Source: Pontibacter burrus (GTDB lineage Bacteria > Bacteroidota > Bacteroidia > Cytophagales > Hymenobacteraceae). Taken from it: a stretch of DNA of 64,000 nucleotides. Positions within the stretch are counted from its first letter, which is position 1. Each line of letters begins with the position of its first letter. Made by a program: the position numbers and the translations under genes. The stretch lies in contig NZ_JAAGWD010000004.1 of NCBI RefSeq assembly GCF_010686685.1, positions 1 to 64,000 on the forward strand, written 5' to 3'. Positions 55,701-64,000 of this stretch are shown here, in pieces. The notes beneath the pieces were generated by a model. The model was not told where the DNA came from. It made no database searches and worked only from the letters and a program-made list of their open reading frames with translations.

Positions 55701-55724
55701 TTGTCATGTCGAGTGTAACGAGAT
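55701..55724 (-). repeat. Isolated copy of the GIY-YIG-type repeat
   Basis: TTGTCATGTCGAGTGTAACG followed by AGAT, read in reverse, gives ATCTC, a variable middle and TCGACATGACAA, the layout of the 37-bp repeats at 43171 and 43533 and the copies at 20168-20247. No nuclease gene is beside it. Confidence 0.6.
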
Positions 55725-55786
55725 TATAGTTACTAAACAGCTATCGTTCTATAGTAAACTATAGTTGTTACTGGACACAAGCAGTC

Positions 55787-55998
55787 TCTTCTATAGTTAC
55801 TGCTGATCCTGGGAGCTCTACTAGCCTATCGTTTCAATCCAGCTTTGGTGCGCTCACGGCCGCGAGGCCCCGTCTTCGGGTATCGCGCTGCTGCCTTCTT
55901 GCTACCCTCGCTGCGCTCGGATTGCCTGCGGCACCGCAACAAGTCAAAGGCGCTCAACCCAAAGACTGAGGTCATTCGATAGCTACAACTTTAGTTTA
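55787..55998 (-). repeat. Dispersed ~200-bp element, copy B
   Basis: In reverse orientation this block matches copy A (19910-20115) over about 200 bases, including the CTTTGGGTTGAG, GTTGCGGTGCCG, GAGCGCAGCGAGGGTAGCAA and GGGGCCTCGCGGCCGTGAG stretches. It ends at an AACTATAG palindrome on one side and AACTTTAGTT on the other. No gene lies within it. Confidence 0.8.
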
Positions 55999-56113
55999 TT
56001 AATAGGTTATAATTGCATCGCCTTTCCGTGGTAATAATTTCAAGGGTCACGCTGCGCCTGCCTGCTCGTAGTCTGTAACTATAGAACAATAGTTGAAACT
56101 ATAGCAGTAGCAG

Positions 56114-56216
56114 CAAAGTCCCCCTTCGAAGGGGGTAGGGGGATGACCAACGCTAACTATAAAACTAAAGACAATGTCCCCTCTCCTGTTTTAGTAGAGG
56201 GGTGGGGTGAGGTAAA
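56114..56216. repeat. C-rich/G-rich inverted repeats
   Basis: CCCCCTTCGAAGGGGGTAGGGGG (56118-56140, itself palindromic) and a CCCCTCTCC...GAGGGGTGGGG pair (56175-56210) resemble the ends of the element at 16400-16576. The spacer from 55539 to 56220 holds this, copy B and one nuclease-type repeat, and no gene. Confidence 0.5.
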
Positions 56217-56219
56217 ACA

Positions 56220-56249
56220 GAAAAGCCCTCCGTTTCCGAAGGGCTTTTT
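56220..56249. terminator. Terminator of the desaturase gene
   Basis: AAAAAGCCCT pairs with AGGGCTTTTT around a ten-base loop, directly before the stop codon of the minus-strand gene at 56251. Usable in both directions. Confidence 0.85.
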
Positions 56250-56250
56250 G

Positions 56251-57003
56251 TTATGCGTTGGCTTTTACTTTCACCTTAACAGGCTTTAGTTTTATAATGC
56301 TTAGTTTATTCAGCGTCCAGATAACCGGCCAGGTTGGGTCTACTTCCCACCACTTAACACCGAAGTTAACACGGTTTGGTAGCTTGTGGTGGTTATTCTG
56401 GAACAATTCACCACCTGTTAGGAAATCGAAGAAAAGGGAGTTTCTTGACTTATCGTTGTTATCGAAGTTCTGATAACCATACTTATGACCGCTCCAGTTT
56501 ACGATAGCACCATGTACAGGACCCATCAGGAAATGGATTGGCAGCAGCAGGTACATCCACCAGTATTCTGCAAACTGAATGTAGAACAATACATACAGCA
56601 CGCCCCAGCCAATTCTGGAGTAGTATGAATCGCCTATTTTCTCGATCAGGTTCCATACCGGGTAATTTCCATCAAAACGACGCTCTGGCTCGACACGGTT
56701 ATTCAATACATCGTTGTAAATATTTTTGGTCTTCCACATCATCGCAAAGGCATTGTTAGAGAAGTGCGGCGAATGCGGATCACGTTCTGTATCAGAAAAA
56801 GCGTGGTGCATGCGGTGCAGAATAGCATAAGCGCGCGGCGACAAAAACGAAGAACCCTGCGCAATATAGGTAAGCAGGTAAAATGCCTTTTCCCAGAAAG
56901 GGTTCATGGTAAACATTTTATGCGCTGCATAGCGATGCAGAAAGAATGTCTGTACAAAAAGTGATAAGTACCAGTGTACTAAAAAGAAAATCAGGATGGC
57001 CAT
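56251..57003 (-). CDS. Acyl-CoA/fatty acid desaturase
   Basis: The 250-residue membrane protein has the three His boxes of the membrane di-iron desaturases: HRYAAH (about residues 23-28), HRMHH (about 64-68) and NNHHKLP (about residue 205), with four hydrophobic segments. It probably introduces a double bond (delta-9 type) into fatty acids and tunes membrane fluidity. Monocistronic. Confidence 0.9.
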   Translation of the reverse strand: MAILIFFLVHWYLSLFVQTFFLHRYAAHKMFTMNPFWEKAFYLLTYIAQGSSFLSPRAYAILHRMHHAFSDTERDPHSPHFSNNAFAMMWKTKNIYNDVLNNRVEPERRFDGNYPVWNLIEKIGDSYYSRIGWGVLYVLFYIQFAEYWWMYLLLPIHFLMGPVHGAIVNWSGHKYGYQNFDNNDKSRNSLFFDFLTGGELFQNNHHKLPNRVNFGVKWWEVDPTWPVIWTLNKLSIIKLKPVKVKVKANA

Positions 57004-57150
57004 TAATGTGATTATATTGGGTATTTAGTTTGATCAGACTGGAACTATACATTAATACAGTGCCAGTTAACTGCAAAATTACAATAGGTTTTGAATGAAA
57101 ATAGCACTGGAACTATAAAAGTTCAGAAAGGTGACGAAAATCAGGTTTTT

Positions 57151-57252
57151 GTATAATGTATAATGAGTAATGATGAATGAATAATTAATCCGCTTTTTTC
57201 TTCCGGACATCATTAACTTATACTCATCACTAGTTAGTCATTATTCATTAAA
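57151..57252. repeat. AT-rich imperfect inverted repeat
   Basis: Two arms of about 40 bases (57151-57189 and 57211-57252), made of ATAATGA/TGATGA-like units, are inverted copies with about 80 percent match. The right arm supplies the stop codon of the pseudouridine synthase gene. Confidence 0.55.
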
Positions 57253-57919
57253 TAAACGGTTTCCAGACCGGGGTTGCGGGAAGTGAGGCGCTTACAGTTA
57301 TAGTTGTTTTTAGTGTTGGGTGCTCAAAATGAAGTTCGCGGGCGTGTAAGGCAATACTTTTATCGGGCAGGGGTTGAGGAGCGCCGTATTTCAGGTCACC
57401 AACTATAGGGCAGCGCATGCTCGCCAACTGCACACGTATCTGGTGCGGTCTGCCGGTAATCGGGTTTACTTCCAGTAGATACTTGCCTTGCTGAGATGCG
57501 AGTAATCTATAGTTTAGCTCCGATCGGGCACCAGCTTTGTTCTCTTTGGCAAAGGCTTTGGTTACATTTTTAGACGCATCTTTAACCAACCAGTGTACCA
57601 GCGTGCCGCTCTCTTGTTGTGGTTTGTTTAAAACTATAGCCCAGTAGATTTTCCGCGTTTTCTTGCTCCTGAACAGTTCATTCAGCCTTGCAAGCGCCTT
57701 CGATGTTTTGGCCAGCAGCACGACACCACTTACTGGCCTGTCCAGGCGGTGCACAACACCAATAAATACATTGCCAGGTTTGTTGTATTTCTGTTTGATA
57801 TAGTCCTTCGCCAGGTCAGCAAGGGTAACATCGCCGGTTTCGTCGCCGTGCACCAGCAAGCCTGCCGGTTTATTTACGACCAGCACATGGTTATCCTCAA
57901 ACAGAACATCTAAAGCCAA
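57248..57919 (-). CDS. RluA-family pseudouridine synthase
   Basis: The 223-residue protein has the RluA signature VHRLDRPVSGVVLLAKT (about residues 55-71, catalytic Asp), the start VLFEDNHVLVVNKPAGLLVHG and RPHQIRVQLASM. It has no S4 domain, so it belongs to the short RluA/TruC-type group, whose RNA target cannot be predicted here. It is flanked on both sides by AT-rich inverted repeats. Cytoplasmic. Confidence 0.9.
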   Translation of the reverse strand: MALDVLFEDNHVLVVNKPAGLLVHGDETGDVTLADLAKDYIKQKYNKPGNVFIGVVHRLDRPVSGVVLLAKTSKALARLNELFRSKKTRKIYWAIVLNKPQQESGTLVHWLVKDASKNVTKAFAKENKAGARSELNYRLLASQQGKYLLEVNPITGRPHQIRVQLASMRCPIVGDLKYGAPQPLPDKSIALHARELHFEHPTLKTTITVSASLPATPVWKPFI

Positions 57920-57925
57920 GCTTGG

Positions 57926-58076
57926 TTAATTATGAATTAGAAATTATGAATTATGAATGCAGTACTATGGGGATGTTGATTGAAGGGGATCAAAAGTCAA
58001 ACATGCTGAAGCAACTATAGAAATCAAGAACTACGAACTACTCATTCATAATTCGTAATTCTTAATTCATAATTAA
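57926..58076. repeat. AT-rich inverted repeat, MITE-like
   Basis: Arms at 57926-57958 and 58044-58076 (33 bases each, built from AATTATGAATT units) match inverted at 30 of 33 positions around an 85-base centre without a gene. The element starts right upstream of the pseudouridine synthase gene and ends at the panB stop codon. Confidence 0.7.
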
Positions 58077-58078
58077 AT

Positions 58079-58897
58079 TTAATATGCTTCTTTCTCGTTC
58101 GGGAACTCGCGGTTCTTTACGTCTTTTACATAGTTCTGCACAGCATCAGTCATAATGGTATGCAGGTCGGCGTAGTGACGCAGGAAACGTGGCTTAAACT
58201 CTTTGTTGATGCCCAGCATATCATGCACAACCAGTACCTGGCCATCTACATGCGGGCCGGCGCCAATGCCAATGATTGGGATCTGCAGGCTTTCAGCTAC
58301 ACGCTTTGCCAGCGACGATGGAATTTTCTCCAGTACTATAGCAAAGCATCCGAGTTCCTGCAGCAGCAACGCGTCCTCAATCAGCTTTTGTGCCTCGGCT
58401 TCTTCTTTGGCCCGCACGGTGTAGGTACCAAATTTATAGATAGACTGTGGCGTTAAGCCAAGGTGGCCCATCACAGGTACGCCGGCACTTAAAATGCGGG
58501 TAACAGAATCTTTTATCTCAGCACCGCCCTCAATTTTTACCCCATGCGCTCCGGATTCCTTCATAATGCGAATGGTAGAACGCAGTGCTTCAGATGAATT
58601 GCCCTGGTAAGAACCAAACGGAAGGTCAACAACTACAAACGCGCGCTTAACACCACGCACTACCGACTGCGCATGGTAGATCATCTGGTCCAGCGTAATG
58701 GGTAAAGTGGTTTCGTGACCGGCCATTACGTTAGATGCCGAGTCTCCAACCAGCAGCACATCCACCCCGGCAGCGTCCAGAATAGTAGCCATCGAGAAGT
58801 CATAGGCAGTCAGCATCGAGATCTTCTCGCCACGTTCTTTCATGTTCTGCAGCTGGTGCGTAGTTATTTTCTTGATATCGTTTTTATGAACAGACAT
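58079..58897 (-). CDS. panB: 3-methyl-2-oxobutanoate hydroxymethyltransferase
   Basis: The 272-residue barrel has the family stretches [58 protein letters not shown] and [13 protein letters not shown], with [20 protein letters not shown] near the end. It makes ketopantoate for pantothenate and coenzyme A. No panC or panD is adjacent. It lies in a minus-strand run between lptD and the pseudouridine synthase. Confidence 0.96.
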   Translation of the reverse strand: MSVHKNDIKKITTHQLQNMKERGEKISMLTAYDFSMATILDAAGVDVLLVGDSASNVMAGHETTLPITLDQMIYHAQSVVRGVKRAFVVVDLPFGSYQGNSSEALRSTIRIMKESGAHGVKIEGGAEIKDSVTRILSAGVPVMGHLGLTPQSIYKFGTYTVRAKEEAEAQKLIEDALLLQELGCFAIVLEKIPSSLAKRVAESLQIPIIGIGAGPHVDGQVLVVHDMLGINKEFKPRFLRHYADLHTIMTDAVQNYVKDVKNREFPNEKEAY

Positions 58898-58947
58898 AGT
58901 TTGCAGTGTTAAATGAAGTGTAAAGCTATAAAACTATCTTAAACTAT

Positions 58948-58971
58948 AACAGCCACCCGGGGGCGGCTGTT
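58948..58971 (-). terminator. Possible terminator of lptD
   Basis: AACAGCC pairs with GGCTGTT around a G/C-rich loop just past the lptD stop codon. The T tract on the minus strand is weak. Confidence 0.5.
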
Positions 58972-58976
58972 TTGGG

Positions 58977-61640
58977 TTATCTGTAATTTATACCTGTTGC
59001 AGATGATCTTTTGGTCAGGCGCAGGTCGCGGAGCAGGGCAGATCGGGCGTTAATGGTAATGTTGTAGCCCCGGCTGTATCCAAATGGTATCCAGCTGATG
59101 CTCATGTCCCAGCAATGCAGGTCGCGGTGTATGTTGAGCTGTGCACTGGATATTTGCTGAGCTACCAGGTCATAGTAAGCGCTGTAGCCAATTTTCCATT
59201 TATCTGTAATGCTCACATCACCATTCAGGTCGGCTTTATTATTTATTGAGTTAGGCTGTGCTCCGGTTCCCCGGTTAAAGTTCAGGGTATAGCCGATGTT
59301 CAATGACCACGGAATTTTAAAATCGATGTAGTCTGGCTCAAATACATTCGGGTTCTGGCCTAATTCCGGTACAGTGCTCTGAGAGGTTGTATTATTTTGT
59401 CTTGATTGCGGGTTCAGGCTTGCCGTAAGGTTAAGTCCTGCATTTATTAAGCGTGCAGGTTTAAAGCCAGGTCCGCTAAGCAAATAGCGGTCTACAAAGG
59501 CACCAGCCGAGTCTGTTTGGTAAGGATTGAACAGCGCATTGGCATTCAGGTTTATTACTTTAAGAATGCGTGTGTTCAGGCTCATGGAGATGTTGCTCAG
59601 CTTAAAGGCTTCGGCGGCAAAGTTATAGCTACCGTTTATACTGAAGTTGTCGATCAGGCTCACTTTTTCGAACTGCTTGCCTGTAGTGTCACCTTTGGCC
59701 TTAACCTTCATTTCCAGGTTATTGCTCAGCCCAAAACTCAGGGCACTTGTTAACCCTGTACCTGGTGCTCCGGATTCGAAACGGCTGAACGGCCTGTAAA
59801 TCGGTCGTCCGTTCACATCATCGCCTACATACAGTGTCTGATAGAAGCCATAGAATGGATCTCCGAAATCTGGGCGATAACTATAGGAAATGGATGGCCT
59901 TATTAAATGGCGAATGGCTTCTACACGTTTACCACGTACTTGCACCGTTCCATAAATTGTTGTGCTGAGCGATGCTCCGGCGCTGTATTCATAAACACGA
60001 CCAAATTTGGCTGTATCTACTTCCAATGCATTCAGGTCAGGGTTGTATGCGAAAGAGAACTTGCGGTCCAGCCACCGCTCTGAATAAGATACTGAAGGCG
60101 ACAGGTTGAAAAATTTCAGAACTTTATAGTTGCCCAGTCCGATCTGAAAGTTGTGGGTAGCAGAACGGCGGCCGTTTTCCCAAAGCCTTCTTACGTCTCC
60201 GAAGCTGATCGTATCGTTTTCGGTGTTGGCACCTACCACAGGTAAACCGTTAAACAGTGATCTGCTTCCCGGTATAATGTTCGACATTTCGTTAGCTGCT
60301 GTTAAACTATAGCCAAGCGTAAAATTTTCGTACCAGTTACCAGTTGGGACGTTGTTTGTCAACATCTCATACAAACTCACCTGTGTCATGCCAAAACTGA
60401 TATCCGGCAACACAAAGTTCATGGTACCGTTTGCCTGCTGAGACTGTCTTAACTTAACTGTGTAATTGAACGGTGAGTTCTGAATGTTTTTCTGGTATGT
60501 GATACTGGAGTTAAACGACGCAGCAAGACGGTCGGAAACGGTGCTGTTTCCTGAAATCCTGTTGTGAAGCGGATCGCTCTGAATGTTTACGTTAGCTGTA
60601 AATCGGCCTTTGCCTGGTTTCTGTACCGGGTTGTGGTTCCATCGAACACCCCATGAGCGCATTGTTGGTGGAAGCTGAGCTCTCAGATCATTCGTAGCCC
60701 GGGACTGCTCTACATCAGCTTCATCGTTCTTAAAATAAGTATAGTCTACCGACAGGTTTCCCTGGTACGAGTAACGTTTGCGGTAATCGTTGCTCATACG
60801 CAGGTTATAACCCCCTAGTGAGTAAATATCACCGGTTAAAGTCGTGCCGATGTAGTCGTTTAGGGCCAGGTAGTAACCACCATTCATCAGGTAAAATCCG
60901 CGCGCAGAACTCTCGCCAAAGCTTGGCACAATTACCCCGGATGAGCGATTGTTTTTAGGCGTTGGGAAAAGCCCGAACAGGAAACCCAGCGGCGTTGGAA
61001 TATCACCAATTACCAGGTTAAATGGCCCCGACATTACTTTGTCTTTAGGGATGGCTTTTATTTTGCCGGCACTGATATAGAAGTGTGGGTGCGCTAGGTT
61101 ACAGGTAGTGTATTTATTATGAAACCCGAAAATTTCGTTGTGTTCGTTCTTTTTTACGATCTCGGAATGTATAAATCCTTCACCTTGCTGCGTTACTACT
61201 TCTGCAATGCGACCACGTTTGGTCTTGAAGTTGTAAACGATACGTTTTGCTGAGTAGGACTCGGCGCCATCGGCAAAAAGCGGTACGCCAATGTCTTTGC
61301 CTGAAGAGTCGGGGAGGGAAGTGGCCGTGAGAGTATTTGTTTCGTAATCGATGCGGATATAAGCGGCATCCAGTTTCATGGTGCCATAGTTGATCTTGGC
61401 ATCGCCATACAGGTGCACTACCTTCGAGTCTGCTTCCAGTTGGATGGAGTCTCTGGCAGAGTATTTGATTGTCGTCTCGATGTCGCCTTGCGGGGTTAAC
61501 CGGAGCGAATCAGTGGTGACGGTATCCTGTGGTGTAGCAGCGGCCCGAGACTGTGGTGCACGGGTAAGCTGAGCGGCCGCCTTGAGGGGAGAAAGTACGG
61601 CTAGCTGTACCAGCAGCAAAAAAATCAAAATGTGTCGCAA
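58977..61640 (-). CDS. lptD: LPS-assembly protein LptD-like outer-membrane barrel
   Basis: The 887-residue protein has a signal peptide (about 1-23). An N-terminal OstA-like beta-jellyroll follows (DSIQLEADSKVVHLYGDAKINYGTMKLDAAYIRIDYETN and YSAKRIVYNFKTKRGRI, about 65-155), then the conserved CNLAHPHFYISAGKIKAIP stretch and a long barrel with FGESSARGFYLMNGGYYLA and TLTGDIYSLGGYNL. This order is that of Bacteroidota LptD, which inserts lipopolysaccharide into the outer leaflet together with LptE. It is divergent from the amidase gene at 61714. Confidence 0.87.
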   Translation of the reverse strand: MRHILIFLLLVQLAVLSPLKAAAQLTRAPQSRAAATPQDTVTTDSLRLTPQGDIETTIKYSARDSIQLEADSKVVHLYGDAKINYGTMKLDAAYIRIDYETNTLTATSLPDSSGKDIGVPLFADGAESYSAKRIVYNFKTKRGRIAEVVTQQGEGFIHSEIVKKNEHNEIFGFHNKYTTCNLAHPHFYISAGKIKAIPKDKVMSGPFNLVIGDIPTPLGFLFGLFPTPKNNRSSGVIVPSFGESSARGFYLMNGGYYLALNDYIGTTLTGDIYSLGGYNLRMSNDYRKRYSYQGNLSVDYTYFKNDEADVEQSRATNDLRAQLPPTMRSWGVRWNHNPVQKPGKGRFTANVNIQSDPLHNRISGNSTVSDRLAASFNSSITYQKNIQNSPFNYTVKLRQSQQANGTMNFVLPDISFGMTQVSLYEMLTNNVPTGNWYENFTLGYSLTAANEMSNIIPGSRSLFNGLPVVGANTENDTISFGDVRRLWENGRRSATHNFQIGLGNYKVLKFFNLSPSVSYSERWLDRKFSFAYNPDLNALEVDTAKFGRVYEYSAGASLSTTIYGTVQVRGKRVEAIRHLIRPSISYSYRPDFGDPFYGFYQTLYVGDDVNGRPIYRPFSRFESGAPGTGLTSALSFGLSNNLEMKVKAKGDTTGKQFEKVSLIDNFSINGSYNFAAEAFKLSNISMSLNTRILKVINLNANALFNPYQTDSAGAFVDRYLLSGPGFKPARLINAGLNLTASLNPQSRQNNTTSQSTVPELGQNPNVFEPDYIDFKIPWSLNIGYTLNFNRGTGAQPNSINNKADLNGDVSITDKWKIGYSAYYDLVAQQISSAQLNIHRDLHCWDMSISWIPFGYSRGYNITINARSALLRDLRLTKRSSATGINYR

Positions 61641-61713
61641 CTTCTTCAGACTTCCCTAAAGTTTTATTTAATTTGTACAAAGTTATTGTTTTAGCTTTTA
61701 ACTAACGAGCGTT

Positions 61714-62496
61714 GTGAGAAATATTGTTATCATTTCAGTTTTAGCCCTTATTTTCCTCCTGTGCTCTTCAAACAGGCTCGAATTACGCAAAGACTACAGG
61801 GTGCGTACAGTCGTTATAGATGCTGGTCATGGTGGCAAGGATATTGGTTGTAACGGTAAATTCTCGCACGAGGCTGATGTAGCCCTTCAACTTGCTTTGC
61901 AGGTAGGTGAATTGATTGAAAAAAACCTGCCGGATGTAAAGGTTGTTTATACCCGCAAGGAAGATAAATTTGTAGAACTGATAGACCGTGCCGGTATAGC
62001 CAATAAGAACAACGCCGACCTGTTTATATCCATCCACCTGAACGCAGGACCGCCTACAGCTTTCGGTACCGAAACTTATACTATGGGGTTGCACACATCC
62101 AAAGGTAACCTGGATGTTGCCAAGCGCGAAAACTCCGTAATTCTGCACGAAGATAATTATAAAGAGAACTATGGCGGCTTTGATCCTAACTCTCCGCAAA
62201 GCCATATCTTATTTACTTTACACCAGAGCGCATACATGGAGAACAGCCTGCGCTTTGCCCAGAAAGTTGAAAACGAGTTTAAAACACGTGCAGGGCGTAC
62301 AAGCCGTGGCGTGAAGCAAGCTGGTTTTCTGGTGCTCTGGAAGTCGTATATGCCAAGTGTGCTGATAGAGTGTGGTTTTCTGACCAATGTGAACGAAGAA
62401 AAATTTCTTAACGATAAAACGGGGCAATCGTATATGGCTTCAGGTATATATCGGGCTTTCAGAGATTATAAGAAAGAGCTCGAGGCCATGAACTAA
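61714..62496 (+). CDS. N-acetylmuramoyl-L-alanine amidase (AmiC type)
   Basis: The 260-residue protein has an N-terminal hydrophobic segment (about 3-17), then the Amidase_3 fold with VIDAGHGGKDIGCNGK (zinc His), VVYTRKEDKFVEL, ADLFISIHLNAGP and a catalytic Glu in LIECGFLTN. It cleaves the stem peptide from peptidoglycan during cell separation. I use the GTG at 61714, as no ATG gives the export segment. It is followed after 20 bases by an MlaD/MCE gene and is divergent from lptD. Confidence 0.92.
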   Translation: MRNIVIISVLALIFLLCSSNRLELRKDYRVRTVVIDAGHGGKDIGCNGKFSHEADVALQLALQVGELIEKNLPDVKVVYTRKEDKFVELIDRAGIANKNNADLFISIHLNAGPPTAFGTETYTMGLHTSKGNLDVAKRENSVILHEDNYKENYGGFDPNSPQSHILFTLHQSAYMENSLRFAQKVENEFKTRAGRTSRGVKQAGFLVLWKSYMPSVLIECGFLTNVNEEKFLNDKTGQSYMASGIYRAFRDYKKELEAMN

Positions 62497-62516
62497 CAAG
62501 TACCTAACACCCCTTC

Positions 62517-63575
62517 GTGAAACTGAAAAAAGAAATAAAAGTAGCGCTGCTTGGTATAGTGGCGCTGGTCATTTTATACTTCGGATTTATGTTCCTGAAA
62601 GGTTCAGACATATTTTCCGATTCCAGAACCTATTATGTGCTCTATAATAATGTAGATGGTTTAACGGCATCTAACCCTGTTATGCTGAATGGTGTGCAGG
62701 TGGGTACGGTGCAGAAGCTGAATCTGCTTACCAAGGAGAAGAACCACATACTTGTAGAGCTGAAAGTAATGGATGACCTGCAGGTCGGCGATTCTACTAT
62801 TGCGGCACTTGCCAGTTCCGACCTGCTAGGGAGCAAGGCTATTGTGTTATACCTGGGCAACAGCAGTAAAATGTATAACGGGGGCGAACGCCTGATCCCG
62901 TACAGCGAAAAGAGCATAGCCGATATGCTTTCCAGTAAAGCTGTTCCGGTTATTGATAGGGTGGATACCACGCTGGCCCGTGTAAACCGCCTGCTCGACT
63001 CCGAAGCCAAGCAAAATATACAGCTGATACTGGCCAATACACAGGCTACTACCGAAGCACTGAACCAGATGCTGCGAGCTAACCAGCGTGATATCAGTGA
63101 AATTACAGCCAATACCAATGCCCTTATTGCATCGTTGCGCCAGACGCAGCGCCACATAGACCGCATGGCTGTAAACATGGCCGAAATTACTGATACCTTA
63201 AAACGGGCTGAGGTTAATAAACTAATTGATAATGCCAATAAGGCTGTTGTGGAAATGCAGCAAACAGTTGCCAAGCTCAACTCAAATGAGGGCTCAATGG
63301 GCAAGCTGATGAACGACAATGCCCTGTACGAGAATATGGCGCGCTCTACCGAAGCCCTGAACATGCTGTTGCGTGACATACAAGCCTACCCGAAACGCTA
63401 CGTGCAGTTTTCTCTGATTGGCCGAAAGGATAGATATAAAGTAGACGCTACCGGACGTGTAATAACCCTGGAAGAAGTAAAAGATATGCAAGACGAAAAT
63501 CCAGACGAGTTCAGAAGGCCTGTGCCTGATACGTTGAAAGTTCCGCTTAAACCGGATACAACAAAATCTAAATAA
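62517..63575 (+). CDS. MlaD/MCE family lipid-transport protein
   Basis: The 352-residue protein starts at a GTG (62517). A short cytoplasmic start and one membrane segment (about 9-27) are followed by the MCE domain (YYVLYNNVDGLTASNPVMLNGVQVGTVQKLN, about 39-68). After it comes a long coiled coil (about 150-275, NQRDISEITANTNALIASLRQT) and a short C-terminal tail. MCE proteins move phospholipids between membranes as hexameric rings. It is co-transcribed with the amidase and near lptD, in an envelope-maintenance neighbourhood. The permease (MlaE) and ATPase (MlaF) are not adjacent. Confidence 0.9.
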   Translation: MKLKKEIKVALLGIVALVILYFGFMFLKGSDIFSDSRTYYVLYNNVDGLTASNPVMLNGVQVGTVQKLNLLTKEKNHILVELKVMDDLQVGDSTIAALASSDLLGSKAIVLYLGNSSKMYNGGERLIPYSEKSIADMLSSKAVPVIDRVDTTLARVNRLLDSEAKQNIQLILANTQATTEALNQMLRANQRDISEITANTNALIASLRQTQRHIDRMAVNMAEITDTLKRAEVNKLIDNANKAVVEMQQTVAKLNSNEGSMGKLMNDNALYENMARSTEALNMLLRDIQAYPKRYVQFSLIGRKDRYKVDATGRVITLEEVKDMQDENPDEFRRPVPDTLKVPLKPDTTKSK

Positions 63576-63598
63576 GACTATAAAATTGTATATTTGTG

Positions 63599-63625
63599 AA
63601 ATCCGCTTTCTGGGCGGATTTTTCT
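63599..63625 (+). terminator. Terminator of the amidase-MlaD operon
   Basis: AAATCCGC pairs with GCGGATTT around a seven-base loop, followed by TTTCTTT. Confidence 0.8.
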
Positions 63626-63656
63626 TTATAAGTGCCCCAATACAAACCTACCCTCA

Positions 63657-64000
63657 ATGGATATCGAATTCAACAAAAACGAAGACTCCTTAAAGCAACT
63701 TGTATTTCAGCTTAAATCGAAGTTAAAGAAAGTATACCTGGGCGGCGGCGAAAAACGCATTGCCAAAGAGCACGAAAAAGGTAAGTTAACTGCCCGTGAG
63801 CGCATTGATTACCTGATTGATGAAGGCTCGGAATTTCTGGAAGTAGGCGCCTTTGCAGGCGAAGGTATGTACCCTGAAGTTGGTGGTTGCCCGAGCGGTG
63901 GCGTGGTGACAGGAATTGGCTACATTAAAGGTCGCCAGTGCGTGATTGTTGCTAACGATGCCACTGTAAAAGCCGGTGCGTGGTTTCCGATAACTGCCAA
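63657..64000 (+). CDS. Acyl-CoA carboxylase beta subunit (carboxyltransferase), 5' part
   Basis: The frame from the ATG at 63657 is open to the window edge and encodes 114 residues. It reads KRIAKEHEKGKLTARERIDYLIDEGSEFLEVG, then GGVVTGIGYIKGRQCVIVANDATVKAGAW, the opening of the biotin-dependent acyl-CoA carboxyltransferase family (propionyl- or methylcrotonyl-CoA type). The true substrate depends on the missing C-terminal part. It follows a terminator, so it has its own promoter. Confidence 0.93.
   Translation, partial: MDIEFNKNEDSLKQLVFQLKSKLKKVYLGGGEKRIAKEHEKGKLTARERIDYLIDEGSEFLEVGAFAGEGMYPEVGGCPSGGVVTGIGYIKGRQCVIVANDATVKAGAWFPITA

Noticed and set aside
62642..63379. 245-residue open frame on the minus strand
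   Set aside because: Antisense to the MCE-domain gene; Ser/Ile/Arg-rich with no recognisable domain.

Overview
The window is chromosomal DNA of a Bacteroidota bacterium, most likely a Cytophagales/Hymenobacteraceae member of the Pontibacter type. Supporting signs are a type IX secretion pair (porU-porV), SusD-free but barrel-rich envelope genes, a PurS/PurQ-type split FGAM synthase, S46 peptidase, DUF3857 proteins, weak Shine-Dalgarno use and an AT-rich TTTG/TAnnTTTG-like promoter. The genus is inferred from gene content and style, not from a database match.

Layout. 1-107: 3' end of a 5S rRNA and its terminator. 651-8696 (minus): an M16-like protein, porV, porU, purS, pssA and a metallo-hydrolase. 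8774-14759 (plus): FAD oxidoreductase, a large propeller/barrel protein, a serine hydrolase and a small lipoprotein. 14804-17398 (minus): SulP transporter and purQ. 17528-19535 (plus): yicC and a HEIGH-type metalloprotease. 19536-20377: a repeat-rich spacer. 20378-22436 (minus): mannose-1-phosphate guanylyltransferase and a KpsF-type isomerase. 22504-26158 (plus): a frameshifted recQ and purD. 26228-29278: bacilliredoxin, an orphan and a barrel protein. 29487-39954 (plus): a two-gene putative DNA repair cassette (radical SAM plus TIGR03915-type), an orphan, three DUF3857/transglutaminase-like proteins and an erythromycin-esterase-like protein. 40105-48904: outer-membrane proteins, a GIY-YIG nuclease cassette bounded by inverted repeats, a GH20 hexosaminidase and an S46 dipeptidyl peptidase. 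49079-52441 (plus): yidD, an ABC exporter pair and an orphan. 52490-55538 (minus): a degenerate lipoprotein pyrophosphatase, then rplS, trmD, rimM, rpsP in the classical order. 55539-56250: a second repeat-rich spacer. 56251-61640 (minus): desaturase, pseudouridine synthase, panB, lptD. 61714-64000 (plus): cell-wall amidase, MlaD/MCE protein and the start of an acyl-CoA carboxylase beta subunit.

Functionally the window mixes housekeeping (purine synthesis, ribosome/tRNA maturation, pantothenate, phospholipid and fatty-acid metabolism) with cell-envelope biogenesis (type IX secretion, LptD, MlaD, amidase, Kdo and GDP-mannose precursor enzymes, several barrels).

The most interesting layer is repetitive DNA. 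(1) A GIY-YIG nuclease gene sits between two 37-bp inverted repeats that differ at one base, and degenerate relatives of that repeat lie elsewhere in the window with no nuclease, which suggests a nuclease-associated repeat family. (2) The palindrome AACTATAGTT (core CTATAG) is heavily over-represented in genes and spacers. (3) A roughly 200-bp element occurs twice in opposite orientation (about 19.9-20.1 kb and 55.8-56.0 kb). Two genes (recQ and a PorV-like gene) appear frameshifted near A/T runs, so sequencing error must be excluded for both.
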